Shown here one piece after another: positions 45,049 to 57,041 of a stretch of 64,000 bases of DNA. Where the stretch lies: assembly GCA_900637675.1 (NCBI GenBank), contig LR134389.1:496001-560000 (forward strand). Direction: 5' to 3'. The DNA comes from Streptococcus equi subsp. equi (lineage in GTDB: Bacteria > Bacillota > Bacilli > Lactobacillales > Streptococcaceae). Positions within the stretch are counted from its first letter, which is position 1, and the number at the start of each line of letters is the position of its first letter. The notes beneath the pieces are model-generated. The model saw nothing but the letters and a program-made list of their open reading frames with translations, searched no databases and had not been told where the DNA came from. Position numbers and translations under genes: made by a program.

Positions 45049-48000
45049 GTGGAGAAAAAAGAACGCTTCTCACTGAGGAAATATAAATCAGGAATGGTTT
45101 CTGTGTTGATCGGAATCCTTTTTCTGACAGGGATGGGATCAGTTGTGGCTGAGGAGCAGGGAGTTAGCTCAGCTCACGTGTCAGCAGGACAACATCAAGA
45201 ATCAAGGGAGGTATTGTCTGTCTCTCAGGCTAGTGAGGGAGCTGCTGTTAATGCTCAGGACATCGACAGCCAGTCAAGTAAAGCAGAGGAAAAGACAGAG
45301 GAGGCAATGGCGACTGGATTAGTTTCTTCCGAAATGGAAGCGCTAACGGAATCTAACCAATCAGTCAAGCAGCAAGAAGAATCGCGCGAGCTACCTCCAG
45401 TAAATATGGATACTCACCGCTGGATAAAAACAGAAGGAGCTTGGAATAGAGGCTATAAGGGTCAAGGTAAGGTTATTGCTGTTATTGATACTGGTATTGA
45501 CGCTAGTCACCATGCCATGCGCATTACAAATCCAGCAGCTGCTAAGTTTACATCAAAGGCAGATATTGACCAGCGCAAAAAAGCAGCAGGCATTCAGTAC
45601 GGTGTCTGGCTAAGCGATAAGGTAGTCTTTGCCCACAACTATGTGGAAAACAATGATAAGGTAAAGGAGATAAAGGACGATCCGTTTGAGGGCCTTGACG
45701 ACTTGGATTTTGATGTGATTGTGCAGCAGATTGATATTAGGAGGAACCGTCCGCAGTCAATAGAGGCACCTCAGGAAACGGTCATCAAGCTTGATGACAC
45801 ATCAGGAGGAACTATCATTGACTGGCAAGATACAGATGATGACAGCAAATATGAATCGCATGGCATGCATGTGACAGGCATTGCAGCTGGAAATGGGCTC
45901 AAGGCGGCAGCAGCTGGCGAACGCTTTTTAGGCATTGCTCCTGAGGCTCAGGTCATGTTTATGCGGGTTTTTACCCATGATTTGATGGGAACTGGGGACC
46001 CCTTATTTATTAAAGCCATCGAAGATGCTGTGGCATTGGGCGCTGATGTGATTAATTTAAGTCTGGGCTCGGCCAATGGGTCTCAATTGAATGGGAATCG
46101 TGCCCTGATGGCAGCTATCGAAAAGGCAAGGCAGGCTGGTGTCTCTGTGGTCGTTGCTGCAGGTAATGAGCGTGCCTTTGGGTCAGATCATGCAGACCCG
46201 TTGGTGACAAATCCTGATTATGGCTTAGTGGGGGCTCCATCAGCAGGCCGGACTCCTACCTCAGTTGCGTCTATTAATAACAAAGTGATTATAGAGCGTC
46301 TGATGACGGTGGAGGGCTTGAAAGATAGGGCTGACTTAAATCATGGAAAGGCTATCTATTTGGAATCTGTTGATTTCAAGGACATTAAGACTAGTCTTGG
46401 CTTTGATGTACCATACTCATTTGTTTATGTCAAAGCTTTGACAAAAGAAGGCTACCAAGAACGCGAAGTGAGTGGCAAGATTGTCTTGGTGCAGCGTGAT
46501 CCTAATCGGAAATACGACGATATTATAGCAGAGGCCAAGCAGTACGGGGCAGCTGGGGTCTTGATTTTTAACAATGAGCCAGGCAAGGCTAACCGCACCA
46601 TGCGTCTGAGTTCAAAGGGGATGGTGCTGCCATCTGCCTTTATCTCTCATGAATTTGGCATGGCAATGGCTGCTTTAAATGGCAATGGAACAGGCACTCT
46701 GACCTTTGATGCTGAGGTCTCTAAGGCCATTAGCCAAAAGGGAAATGAGATGAACTATTTCTCTAACTGGGGCTTGACCTCAGATGGCTATTTGAAGCCT
46801 GACATCACTGCTCCAGGTGGAGATATTTACTCGACCTTCAACGATGATCACTATGGCAGCCAGTCAGGAACTAGTATGGCAACCCCACACATTGCAGGGG
46901 CAAGCCTTTTGGTCAAGCAATATCTAGAAGCGCTTCAACCACAGCTTGCCAAGGATAAGCTAGCAGATCTGGTCAAAAATATACTGATGAGTAATGCTCA
47001 GATCCACATCAACCCTAAGACCAATACCACCACATCGCCACGCCAGCAGGGAGCAGGGCTCTTGAATATAGAGACCGCGGTAACCAGTGGTCTGTACCTG
47101 ACAGGTAAAGACAACTATGGCAGTATTTCTCTTGGAAATGTGACTGATCAGATAAGCTTTGAGGTGACAATCCATAACTTGTCTAATCAGGCTAAGTCGC
47201 TGCGCTACCAGACAGAATTGTTGACTGATCAGGTGGATACTAAGGAAGGACGTTTTGCCTTACGTTCAAGATCTCTGAAAACCTATCAGGGAGAACAGGT
47301 TGACGTACCTGCTCAAGGACACAAGACCATTACCATTACCCTAGATGCCTCAAACTTTACAGAGGAACTCTCTAAGCAAATGCCAAATGGCTATTATCTA
47401 GAGGGCTTTGTTCGCTTTGTGGATAGCAAGGACGAGCACAAGGATAACATCAACATTCCATTTGTTGGCTTTAAGGGAGCCTTTGAAAACCTACCTGTTG
47501 TTGAAGCCTCTATTTATGAGCTAAAGGCTCAAGGAAAAACTGGCTTTTATTTTGACAGCTCAGGGCTAAAGGACGAGATTTATGTCGGCAATCATTTTAC
47601 TGGGCTGGTGACTGTTGGTACAGATACCAATGTCTCTATGACTACTATTGCTGACAATGGCTTGCACACACTAGGAACCTTTCGTAATAAAGACGGTAAA
47701 TTTGTGTTGGAGCGAAATGCAGTTGGCTATCCTGTGTTGGCTATCTCTCCAAATGGCGACAACAATCAAGACTTTGCTGCCTTCAAAGGGGTGTTCTTAC
47801 GTAAATACCAAGGCCTGCAAGCCAGGGTCTATAAGGGAACAGATACAGACCGTAAGGAGTTGCTCTGGACGAGCCCATCAGCCCTTCAAGGGGATAAAAA
47901 CTTTAACAGTGATATTCGCTTTGCCAAGTCAACAACGCTGTTAGAAACAGGCTTTAGTGGTAAATCGCTGACCGGAGCTGACCTACCAGATGGCAAATAC

Positions 48001-49952
48001 CATTATGTGGTTTCTTATTATCCAGATGTGGTAGGAGCGAAACGTCAAGAAATGGTCTTTGAGGTGATTGTGGATCGTCAAACGCCGGAGCTAGGAACAG
48101 CAAGCTATAACCCTGTGACCCATCGCTTCAGACCGTCTCAGTGGCTTGATCGCGGTCAGGCTGGTGTTCTTCGAGATAGTGTTTTTTACTTGGAAACAAA
48201 GGATGACAAGCCTTATACGATTACCATTAATGATGGCTTAAAGTATGTGACCGTATCAGACAATAAGCAGTTTGTTGAGCGCTTAGCAGATGGCTCTTTT
48301 GTCCTGCCAGTTGATCAGGTGGCGCTTGGTGATTTTTATTACATGGTCGAGGATTTTGCAGGCAATGTTGCCATTGCTAAGCTGGGAAATCACTTGCCAG
48401 AAAAAATCGGTCAGGCTGAGCTGGCATTGACCCTAACTGATATTAATGCTCAGCATCAGCTGAGCTACAGTGATAACCTCAACATGACTGCTGCAGATAC
48501 AGGACTGGTGACAAATGAAGCAGAGCTTCTCATTATTAGCCGCAATAGACCACAGAGTCGTTTGGCTAAATTAGGTCAAACTGCTGTCATCTCGCCGAAT
48601 GATGATGGAAACAAGGATTTGTGGCATTCAAGGGCTTGCCACATCAAGTATATCAAGATCTAAAGGTAACGGTCTTTGCCCAGGAGGATACAGCTATGAC
48701 AAGCCCAATCTGGTCTAGCCAACCAGGTGCAAGCGTGGCTAATGTTGACAGCACCGCTTGGTATGGCACAAGAGCCTCAGGAGCTAGGGTGATGTCAGGA
48801 CATTATCGCTATGTTGTTTCTTATCTAGACGCTAATGGTATGCCTCAAGCAGAGGCCTATGCGGTGACAGTTAGCCATCAAAAGCCAGTCATTACGCCAG
48901 CTAGCTTCCAAGCTGATGGTGCTACTGAGGTCTTTCGTCCGGGACCAAGCAAGGGACAAAGTCCAATAGGTATTGTTAGAGAAGAGGTCTTCTACCTTGT
49001 CAAGAAAGATGGACGCAAGTTTGATCTAACTGTCGAAGATCAGCTGATCAGATTCAAGGATAATAAGGTGATGATTGCTCAAAATGCAGACGGCACCTAC
49101 ACCATTCCTAAGGTTGAAGGCGTTGCAGAAGCAGATTATTATTATCTAGTGGAAGACGAGGCAGGTCAGATTGCTTATATGAGCTTAGCTGCTTTGCGAG
49201 CTGTAGGACCAGACAAGGGAGTAGTGTCCGTTGCCTTGGCACTTGATGTGCTTGAGAACAAAAAAGAGCCAGCCTTTACTTATCTTATTCGTGATGAGCA
49301 GGGCAAGCCAATCGAGCAGTTGGACTATTTCAATAGCTCAGCTAATAGCTTGATATTGCCATTTGGACGCTACACCGTTGAGCTCTTGGCTTATGATAAT
49401 CATCTGTTTGAGCTAAGGTCTGACAACTTGGTTAGCTTTAGTCTAGATGCGGATACAAGGCTTGCTTCAGTTGCCTTTGAGATGACAAGGCCTATTGTGG
49501 CTTCTGTTTGGCTCTTGTTTAACCAAGTCTTGCCAGAAGGCAGCAGGGTCAGCCTGAAAGCAGCAAATGGTCAGTTGATTTCTCTAGCTCCGTCTCTCTA
49601 TGTTCCAAGTGCCTATGGTAAAACACTGCGACAAGGAAGCTATGAGGTCCTCGTTGAGCTACCGGAGGGCTATCAGCTAATCGGTCAAGGAGGTCTAGAG
49701 GTATCACATAATGGCGTGATTGAGCTTACCTTTGAGGTTATCAAAGCTAAGCAGCCTCAGCTAGAACATCAGGCTGGAGGCTTGACTCATTATACCGGCT
49801 CATCAATCACTAGCTCTGCCCTAACAGCACAAGCAGTTAAAAAAGCCCAAGTCCTACCATCAACGGGTGAGCAAGCAGCGGTCAATCTAGTCCTGCTAGG
49901 CTTGCTCAGTCTTGGAGCAGCAGGCTCTTGCCAGCGTCAAAAGAAGTACTAA
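45049..49952 (+). pseudogene. cepA: SpyCEP/ScpC-type cell-envelope serine protease, frameshifted before its wall anchor
   Basis: Close throughout to the streptococcal interleukin-8 protease. A GTG start after AGGAGG gives MEKKERFSLRKYKSGMVSV, a YSIRK-like signal. The subtilase triad is Asp147 (VIDTGID), His271 (SHGMHVTG) and Ser609 (SGTSMATP), with a PA insert between His and Ser. At 48618-48620 the frame breaks after NDDGNKD; one missing T explains it, and the next frame resumes VAFKGLPHQVYQDL and continues to LPSTGE, a hydrophobic stretch and RQKKY at 49952. The restored protein has 1634 residues. The 1204-codon first frame keeps the catalytic part but loses wall anchoring. Confidence 0.9.
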
Positions 49953-50126
49953 GCAAGCTCTATGAGCGTAGCCTGTCAGCTGTATTGATCATTCTAGCTG
50001 AGGTGCTCTAAGAGCTGATAAAAATGTCTGGCTGAGATGTCATCTTTTGAGGGGAAATGTGGTACAATAGCGGTGAGAAGATATTGAATACCCCTGATAG
50101 CCTTAGGGTGTGACGAGGAGATTAGT

Positions 50127-51806
50127 ATGACAAAAAAAGTTGCTTCTTTGGTGCTGATTGGCTTAGACAGCTTGATCCTGGCTGGCTTTTACTGGATTTA
50201 TTTGCCGCCAATGAACGTGATGAGCTTAGAATTTTGGTTTTTCGTGATTCTTGCGCTTATCTTGGCGATGGTGAGTCTTTTTATCCTGTCCTTGTTTGGG
50301 TTGAAAAAAACAGTGACCAGCTTTTTCACGCAAAAGTCTGGCCGCAAGGACGTGACCTCAGGTCTTTCACTCAAGCAATTAACCGGTGGCATAAAGTGGC
50401 TTGGTCTTGCCCTTGCTGTTATCATTGCTGGCTTGTCCTTGCTGTTAGCTGTTAATACTAGAATGTTTCGTGCTAAGTCCTATGCTCATGTGATTAAGGT
50501 AAAGGACGCTGATTTTAACAAGGATTTTCCAGACACTGATCTGTCAGCCTTGGCATTGCTGGATCGAGATTCGGCTGAAAAGATTGGAGATACTTATCTT
50601 GGGACCATTGATAAGGTATCGCAGTTTGGTATTTCTGATGAGTACCGTCAGATTACGATCGGCAAGCTCCCTTATCGTGTTTCTCCCTTGGAGTACAAAT
50701 CCTTCTGGAAATGGCTAACCAATCGTAAGGACGGCATTGGCTATTATGTCAAGGTCAATCAGACAACTGGTAAGGCAGAGCTAGTCAAGTTAAATCAGCC
50801 TATGAAGTATTCTCATTCGGAATTTATGTTTAGAGACACCATGAGGCATTTGCGCTTCCAGTACCCGATGACCATTTTTTCAGACCCGTCATTTGAGGTT
50901 GATGACGATGGTAACCCTTACTATGTCGCAACAACCTACGCCCCAAAATTTGGCCTGTCCTCTCAGGAGCCGACGGGTGTGATCCTGTTAGACGCGGTTA
51001 GCGGCAAGTCTCAATACTATGAGCTAAAGGACGTTCCAAAATGGGTTGATCGTGTCTATTCTGCTGACAATGTTTTGGAGAGGGTTAATGACTATTACAC
51101 CTATCAAAAGGGCTATTGGAACACTGTCTTTAGCCAGACAGATGTCAAGCAAACAACAGACAGCTATAACTACATTACCATCGGCTCAGACATTTACCTC
51201 TATACAGGAATCACCTCAGCAACAGCTGATTCGTCAAATCTCGGCTTTATTTTGGTTAACATGCGTACCAGAGAGGTCACTAACTATAAGCTGCCTTCTG
51301 CAACAGAGGCCTCTGCCATGAAATCAGCCGAGGGCGAAGTTCAAGAGAAGAAATACACTGCAACTGCACCAACCCTAGTCAAGTTAAATGACAAGGCTTA
51401 TTACCTTATCTCATTGAAGGACGGGGCTGGTCTGATAAAATCCTATGCCTTGGTTGATGCAGAGGATTATCAGCAGGTAACAGTGAATAATGACATTCAG
51501 ACCTTAATCTCACAATTCACAGATAAGGACACAAGCTCGCTGTCAGTGTCAGACACCAATGATCAGAAGGTCAAGATGATTACTGGGCAGGTGGAGCAAT
51601 TGGCCAGCCAGATTATCTCAGGAACAACGGTTTATTACATTTCCTCCAAGGGTCAGATTTATAAAATCAAGGCAAGCAGTGAAACTAGTGACCGTCTGCC
51701 TTTCCTAAAGGTCGGAGACCAGTTTAAGGCTCAGCTGGCTGATGACAACTACCTCAATCACATGACCATTGAGAGCTCGTCAGCAGACCAAGCTATAACA
51801 GAGTAA
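50127..51806 (+). CDS. Membrane protein with large extracytoplasmic domain
   Basis: 559 residues. Three hydrophobic segments (about 7-28, 35-58 and 90-112) are followed by about 440 residues outside the membrane. That domain has strand-rich stretches such as NQTTGKAELVKLNQPMKYSHSE and a central NGNPYYVATTYAPK-like DDDGNPYYVATTYAPKFG. Orthologues are common in streptococci, but I know of no function. GACGAGGAG precedes the ATG, and TGGTACAAT about 65 bases upstream could be an extended -10. Confidence 0.65.
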   Translation: MTKKVASLVLIGLDSLILAGFYWIYLPPMNVMSLEFWFFVILALILAMVSLFILSLFGLKKTVTSFFTQKSGRKDVTSGLSLKQLTGGIKWLGLALAVIIAGLSLLLAVNTRMFRAKSYAHVIKVKDADFNKDFPDTDLSALALLDRDSAEKIGDTYLGTIDKVSQFGISDEYRQITIGKLPYRVSPLEYKSFWKWLTNRKDGIGYYVKVNQTTGKAELVKLNQPMKYSHSEFMFRDTMRHLRFQYPMTIFSDPSFEVDDDGNPYYVATTYAPKFGLSSQEPTGVILLDAVSGKSQYYELKDVPKWVDRVYSADNVLERVNDYYTYQKGYWNTVFSQTDVKQTTDSYNYITIGSDIYLYTGITSATADSSNLGFILVNMRTREVTNYKLPSATEASAMKSAEGEVQEKKYTATAPTLVKLNDKAYYLISLKDGAGLIKSYALVDAEDYQQVTVNNDIQTLISQFTDKDTSSLSVSDTNDQKVKMITGQVEQLASQIISGTTVYYISSKGQIYKIKASSETSDRLPFLKVGDQFKAQLADDNYLNHMTIESSSADQAITE

Positions 51807-52243
51807 TATTGTTTAGCTTTAGCTTGGCTGGCAGCCACTGCTTTATGCAGTTGTAAGAGTAGCTGGTACTATCAGAGTAGCCGCAGGAAAGCTCAGTCAC
51901 CTGTGGCTCAGGGACTAACGAGGAGCAGCTGCTATTGGAGATCAGTTGTAGAAAGTACCAAACCAAAGCTCGCTCCTTTCTTGAAGAAAACCATGTCATT
52001 GCAATGTGGCATGGTTTTTGTTTGCCTTTTAAAATGGCTAAACAGCTGATTGCAGGATAGTTTTGATTAAAAATTCTAATAATTAAAAACAATAATTGTC
52101 ATATAATTAATGTTTTGTGATATTATCTTATCATCAAAAAATGCTTAAAATGCCTTATCTACTGGTTTTTCAGAAAAATTAAACCAAATCAGATGTGACA
52201 TATAACTGTAAAATAACAGAAATGTAAAAGAAACAGTTTTCTC
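51807..52243. other. Gap before the SHIRT-domain gene
   Basis: A terminator lies at 51987-52019; beyond it the sequence is very AT-rich, without a gene. Confidence 0.5.
51987..52019 (+). terminator. Terminator after the membrane protein gene
   Basis: AAAACCATG (51987-51995) and CATGGTTTTT (52010-52019), with an inner CATTGCAATG pairing and a T tail. Confidence 0.75.
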
Positions 52244-52272
52244 TTGACTAAACAGAAAATACCTTTTATAAT
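52244..52272 (+). promoter_or_regulatory. Promoter of the SHIRT-domain surface protein
   Basis: TTGACT (52244-52249), a 17-base spacer, TATAAT (52267-52272), about 70 bases before the start codon. Confidence 0.85.
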
Positions 52273-52340
52273 AAAAGTGTAATTATCTGTCATTGATAAT
52301 TAGGAGACATTATGTCCATTATATTTAAAGGGGAATAAAA

Positions 52341-53362
52341 ATGGCAAAAAAAGAAATGAAGTACTATCTTCGTAAGTCGGCTTTCGGACTAGCTTCAGTA
52401 TTCTGCACCTTGTTAGTTGGTACAGCTTCTGTATCGGCACAGGTAACAATGAGAGGGCAGAAGTATGCAACTAAAGCTGAGGCTACAGCTCGTCTAACTA
52501 CTCTTAAACAACAGCATCCGGAATTGGCTTCAACAATCGCAGGTTTTGAATCGAAAATTAACGATTCAAATTTAATTCAAGTTGACGATATTAACAAAAT
52601 CTTAGCTGAGGCTGAACAAACTATAGCGGTTAAGGCAGAAGCAGAAAGATCAAAACGTGCCGAAGAAGAAGCAGCTAATGAAGCTCTTCGTAAAGAGAAG
52701 AGTACAGTTATCTACATTTTCGGTAGCAAGCAAGGTATGACTTTACCACAGGAGCTTCTTGATGTTGCTAAAATGTCAGAACTGCAACTGGTGAGTGGAG
52801 ATTTACTGGTTGGTCACGTTACACAAATGATGGTGAAACTAAACTTACAGAGGGCTATACAGCACCAGGTGATGGAGATATTACTTTAATTGGTGATTGG
52901 GAATTTGTTCCGTTTAATGCTAATGTTCTTGTATCTTATGTGGATACAGAAGGTAATGTTTTAGGTGAAACTGTTGCGGTATCACAAGGCTTGCCGGGTG
53001 AAGCGTACGATACTACCTCACTTCGTCTTGATAAGATTGAAAAAGATGGTAAGGTCTACAAGTTCAAGAAGCTTCAAGAGGGCTCACCTAGCGAAACTGG
53101 TACAACCCTAGAAGGCGATCTTCGTGTGGTTTATGTGTATGAAGAGGTTAAACCTGAGCCTAAACCAGAACCAAAACCTGAGCCTAAGCCAGAACCAAAA
53201 CCTGAAGCTAAGAAGGAAGAGAAGAAACCAGCACCTAAGCAAGAAGCTAAGAAGCTTCCATCAACAGGTGAAGCGACACATCCATTCTTCACAGCGGCAG
53301 CTCTTGCAGTGATGGCAAGTGCAGGTGTGGTTGTTGTGTCAACAAAACGCAAGGAAGACTAA
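52341..53362 (+). pseudogene. SHIRT-domain LPXTG surface protein, frameshifted
   Basis: The signal peptide has YYLRKSAFGLASV, the YSIRK-like form of M-like proteins. A charged helical stretch (about 33-118) follows, then a SHIRT-type domain starting VIYIFGSKQGMTLPQELL. The frame then slips at 52770-52773: four A's are present where five restore it, and the next frame gives [18 protein letters not shown], then DWEFVPFN, a MucBP-like domain ([13 protein letters not shown]), PEPKP repeats and LPSTGE with a hydrophobic tail. Restored length is 340 residues. As it stands the product lacks most of the adhesin and its wall anchor. Confidence 0.85.
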
Positions 53363-53747
53363 TGTTGTGCTCCAATGAAAGGCTGTCCTTAGCGCTATAG
53401 CTTGTGTAAGCTACAAGTTGTTGAAGAGGCCGACTAAGAAGTCATCAGAAATGGTGGCTTTTTAGTTTTTTTATCAGGTTTACCTGCTGGTCCTCATAGA
53501 GGGTGAGTACTTTTTGGCTAATGGTTAGTCTTATGGTGCTAGTTGATCCTGCAAAGCATCTTGATAAAAGAGACTGCCTATGCTATACTAAAGCTGTATT
53601 TGGGGGACTTACCGAGTCTAGCTGCAGAACTTGCTTTGGTGACTATCTGTGATCAAGGGCAATTGAGCTTAGCTTATCCTCCTAATAATCACATCAAATA
53701 CTGTTTGTCAGTATTTTTCTTTTGGAATCACATTAAGGAAGGCAAGT
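53363..53747. other. Gene-free gap
   Basis: T-rich stretches near 53458-53476 may act as a terminator for the surface protein, but no good stem is seen. An 80-codon frame at 53543 lacks any family feature and is not called. Confidence 0.45.
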
Positions 53748-54446
53748 ATGTCAAAGAGGAAACGAAAAACGTATCAGGTATATGAGGGCTTAAGGTGCGC
53801 CATGATGCTTTGCTTTATCAGTGGTTATGTCAATGCCTTTACCTACATGACGCAAGGCAGGCGCTTTGCAGGGGTTCAGACAGGCAATCTCTTATCCTTT
53901 GCGATTCGTCTGTCTGAGCGCCAGTTTGACCAAGCCCTGCAATTTTTATTGCCTATCATTGTTTTTATGATTGGGCAGGCCTTTACCTACTTTATGCACT
54001 GCTGGGCCAATAAGCATGGTCTGCATTGGTACCTTTTGTCTAGCTTTATCTTGACCCTGATTGCTCTTGTGACAGCAATCCTCACACCCTTATTGTCGTC
54101 ATTTTTTACGGTTTCAGCTCTAGCTTTTTTTGCTTCGATTCAGGTAGATACCTTTAAAACCTTGCGCGGTGCGAGCTATGCCAATGTGATGATGACTGGT
54201 AATATTAAAAATGCTGCCTACCTATTGACAAAGGGACTATATGAGAACAACAAAGAGCTAGTCCATATTGGTCGCAATACCTTGATTATTATCCTCTCCT
54301 TTGCCCTTGGAGTGGTCTGTTCTACTCTTTTATCACTATCCTATGGTGAGTATGCCTTATCTCCCATGCTGATCCCATTGTGCTACGTGAACTACCTCTT
54401 GGCACAGGAATTTTACCATCATCAGGTATCATTGAAAAATGATTGA
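53748..54446 (+). CDS. DUF1275 (YoaK-like) membrane protein
   Basis: 232 residues with six or so membrane segments. The N-terminal CFISGYVNAFTYMTQGRRFAGVQTGNLL is the family signature (GYVDA-like, then TGN). A second TGN occurs in ANVMMTGNIKNA. The family is probably a transporter of unknown substrate. AAGGAAGG precedes the ATG. It is not obviously in an operon with metG. Confidence 0.88.
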   Translation: MSKRKRKTYQVYEGLRCAMMLCFISGYVNAFTYMTQGRRFAGVQTGNLLSFAIRLSERQFDQALQFLLPIIVFMIGQAFTYFMHCWANKHGLHWYLLSSFILTLIALVTAILTPLLSSFFTVSALAFFASIQVDTFKTLRGASYANVMMTGNIKNAAYLLTKGLYENNKELVHIGRNTLIIILSFALGVVCSTLLSLSYGEYALSPMLIPLCYVNYLLAQEFYHHQVSLKND

Positions 54447-54559
54447 AGTCTACTAATTGATATCCTCCTCCTATAATTTTTGATGACTGCTTGTTTGTCA
54501 TTGTCTATTATGGGGGAGGTATCAGTTAATAGGCTGAGTGATCATTTTTTTATGCTAAA

Positions 54560-54585
54560 ATTATGGTATAATGTCAGTTGATAGC
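54560..54585 (+). promoter_or_regulatory. metG promoter, extended -10
   Basis: TGGTATAAT (core 54567-54572) without a good -35 element. A short GTCAG/CTGAC hairpin overlaps the start of the transcript. I see no T-box in the leader. Confidence 0.6.
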
Positions 54586-54663
54586 TGACAGGACTCAGCT
54601 TGGGAATGGGTATTGCCCTAGTCCCTGATTACAAAGGTTTCATTAGCCTTGAAAGGACGTAAG

Positions 54664-56667
54664 ATGACTAAGAAAAAACCATTTTATATTACAACACCGA
54701 TTTACTACCCGTCAGGGAAGCTTCATATTGGCTCTGCCTATACTACGATTGCCTGTGATGTTCTTGCTCGCTATAAGCGTATGTTGGGTTATGACGTTTT
54801 TTATTTGACTGGTCTTGATGAGCATGGTCAAAAGATTCAGGATAAGGCACAAGAAGCCGGCTTATCCCCTCAAGCTTATGTTGATGGCATGGCTGAGGAA
54901 GTCAAGGCACTATGGAAGCTCCTTGATATCTCTTATGATAAGTTTATCCGCACCACTGGCGACTATCATGAGGAGGTGGTTGCTGCTGTATTTGAGAGGT
55001 TGCTGGCGCAGGATGATATTTATTTAGGGACCTATTCAGGCTGGTATTCTGTTTCAGATGAGGAATTTTTTACAGAAAGTCAGTTAGCTGAGGTTTATCG
55101 CGATGAAGCTGGCAAGGTCATTGGTGGTGTGGCACCATCAGGGCATGAGGTCGAATGGGTCTCTGAAGAATCTTATTTTTTGCGCCTGAGCAAGTATGCG
55201 GATAGATTGGTTGCCTTCTTTAAGGCTCAGCCTGATTTTATTCAGCCGGACGGTCGTATGAATGAAATGCTTAAAAACTTCATCGAGCCAGGTCTGGAGG
55301 ATCTAGCGGTTAGCCGAACAACCTTTACCTGGGGGGTCCCTGTGCCGTCAAATCCTAAACACGTTGTTTATGTCTGGATCGATGCTCTCTTAAACTATGC
55401 AACAGCACTAGGCTACGGTCAGAAGGATCATGCTAACTTCGATAAGTTCTGGAGTGGTAGGGTTTTCCATATGGTTGGTAAGGATATTTTGCGTTTCCAC
55501 AGCATTTATTGGCCAATTTTGTTGATGATGCTTGATTTACCAATGCCAGAGCGTTTGATTGCTCATGGCTGGTTTGTCATGAAGGACGGTAAAATGTCTA
55601 AATCAAAGGGGAATGTGATCTATCCTGAAATGCTGGTTGAGCGCTTTGGTCTTGATCCTCTGCGTTATTACCTCATGCGTTCCTTGCCGGTTGGCTCTGA
55701 TGGTACCTTTACCCCAGAGGATTATGTTGGTCGTATCAATTATGAGCTGGCTAATGACCTTGGTAACCTTTTGAATCGTACAGTTGCCATGATTAATAAA
55801 TACTTTGACGGCAGGGTTCCTGCTTATGTCAGAAACGTTACAGCTTTTGATGCGGATCTGGAGCAGGTTGTGGCTGATCATATTTCCGAATACCACAAGC
55901 AAATGGAGGCTGTTGATTACCCACGTGCCTTGGAGGCCGTATGGACGATTATTTCACGCACGAACAAATACATTGATGAAACTGCTCCTTGGGTGCTTGC
56001 CAAAGCAGCTGATAGTAAGGAGCAGCTAGCCAGTGTGATGGCACATTTAGCTGCAAGTCTGCGCGTGGTGGCTCATTTGATTCAGCCATTTATGATGACA
56101 ACCTCAGCTGCTATTATGGAGCAGCTAGGTCTCGGTGCCAAATATCATCTGGAAGAGCTTGATTTAGCAGATCTTCCGACAGGTGTGACGGTTGTTGCCA
56201 AAGGAGAGCCAATCTTCCCTCGTCTTGATATGGAAGCAGAGATTGACTATATCAAAGAGCAAATGACAATGAGCATAGCTAAGCCACAAGAAGCAGACTG
56301 GGATCCTGAAAAGGTAGCCCTTAAGTCTGAAAAGGACACGATTACTTTTGAGGCTTTTGATGCAGTTGAGATTCGTGTGGCAGAGGTCAAAGAGGTGTCA
56401 CGAGTTGAAGGCTCTGAAAAACTGCTGCGCTTTAGATTAGATGCAGGTGATGGCTCTGATCGTCAAATCTTATCAGGTATTGCAGCCTATTACCCAAATG
56501 AACAAGAGCTCGTTGGCAAGAAGGTGCAAATTGTTGCCAACCTCAAGCCGCGAAAAATGATGAAAAAATATATCAGTCAGGGCATGCTTTTGTCAGCAGA
56601 ACATGATGGCAAGCTGACAGTGCTGACGGTTGATCCGGCAGTGCCAAATGGTACGATTATTGGCTGA
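54664..56667 (+). CDS. metG: Methionyl-tRNA synthetase
   Basis: 667 residues. The class I signature HIGS lies in [11 protein letters not shown] near residue 20, KMSKSKGN is near residue 305, and the anticodon-binding helical domain follows. The last 110 residues are a tRNA-binding OB-fold ([14 protein letters not shown] to NGTIIG) that aids dimerisation. There are no zinc-knuckle cysteines, as in many Gram-positive enzymes. In-frame codons reach back to 54649, but the ATG at 54664 has the better spaced AAAGGACGTAAG site and the standard N-terminus. Confidence 0.97.
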   Translation: MTKKKPFYITTPIYYPSGKLHIGSAYTTIACDVLARYKRMLGYDVFYLTGLDEHGQKIQDKAQEAGLSPQAYVDGMAEEVKALWKLLDISYDKFIRTTGDYHEEVVAAVFERLLAQDDIYLGTYSGWYSVSDEEFFTESQLAEVYRDEAGKVIGGVAPSGHEVEWVSEESYFLRLSKYADRLVAFFKAQPDFIQPDGRMNEMLKNFIEPGLEDLAVSRTTFTWGVPVPSNPKHVVYVWIDALLNYATALGYGQKDHANFDKFWSGRVFHMVGKDILRFHSIYWPILLMMLDLPMPERLIAHGWFVMKDGKMSKSKGNVIYPEMLVERFGLDPLRYYLMRSLPVGSDGTFTPEDYVGRINYELANDLGNLLNRTVAMINKYFDGRVPAYVRNVTAFDADLEQVVADHISEYHKQMEAVDYPRALEAVWTIISRTNKYIDETAPWVLAKAADSKEQLASVMAHLAASLRVVAHLIQPFMMTTSAAIMEQLGLGAKYHLEELDLADLPTGVTVVAKGEPIFPRLDMEAEIDYIKEQMTMSIAKPQEADWDPEKVALKSEKDTITFEAFDAVEIRVAEVKEVSRVEGSEKLLRFRLDAGDGSDRQILSGIAAYYPNEQELVGKKVQIVANLKPRKMMKKYISQGMLLSAEHDGKLTVLTVDPAVPNGTIIG

Positions 56668-56687
56668 TTGGGCTTTTAGATGACAAT

Positions 56688-56740
56688 ATCCCGTATGGGT
56701 CTTGCTAATAGATTGATTAGCAGGAGCATACGGGATTTTT
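56688..56740 (+). terminator. metG terminator
   Basis: ATCCCGTATG (56688-56697) and CATACGGGAT (56727-56736), with an inner TTGCTAAT/ATTAGCAG pairing and a T5 tail. Confidence 0.88.
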
Positions 56741-57041
56741 AGTGTCTTAAAAAGACAAGAGACCTAGACTTCTTGTGGGAGCTTTGTAAACTTTGAACAA
56801 GAAAGAAGCACTAGTCTAGCAGCCTAATAGGCAATAACAGCAGTGAAAGCTCTGAGTATTGAAAATACATCATTTTTGTTTCTTTATCTCACGCTCTAGT
56901 CGCTCCCTTCATGGGGGTGTGAATTGATATGTATTGATCTTATTTGAAAAGCAAGTTGGCAGATGAGGGATTGGTGAGCATACAGACAGGGCTTTCGTTA
57001 AGGTGCTGCTAGCTCCTTTTATGATTTCTTTTTCATAAATT

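Noticed and set aside
53543..53785. 80-codon frame before the DUF1275 gene
   Set aside because: It overlaps the DUF1275 start region in another frame and shows no family traits.
54573..54663. A T-box or SAM riboswitch in the metG leader
   Set aside because: The leader is only about 85 bases and lacks the T-box sequence or an S-box core.
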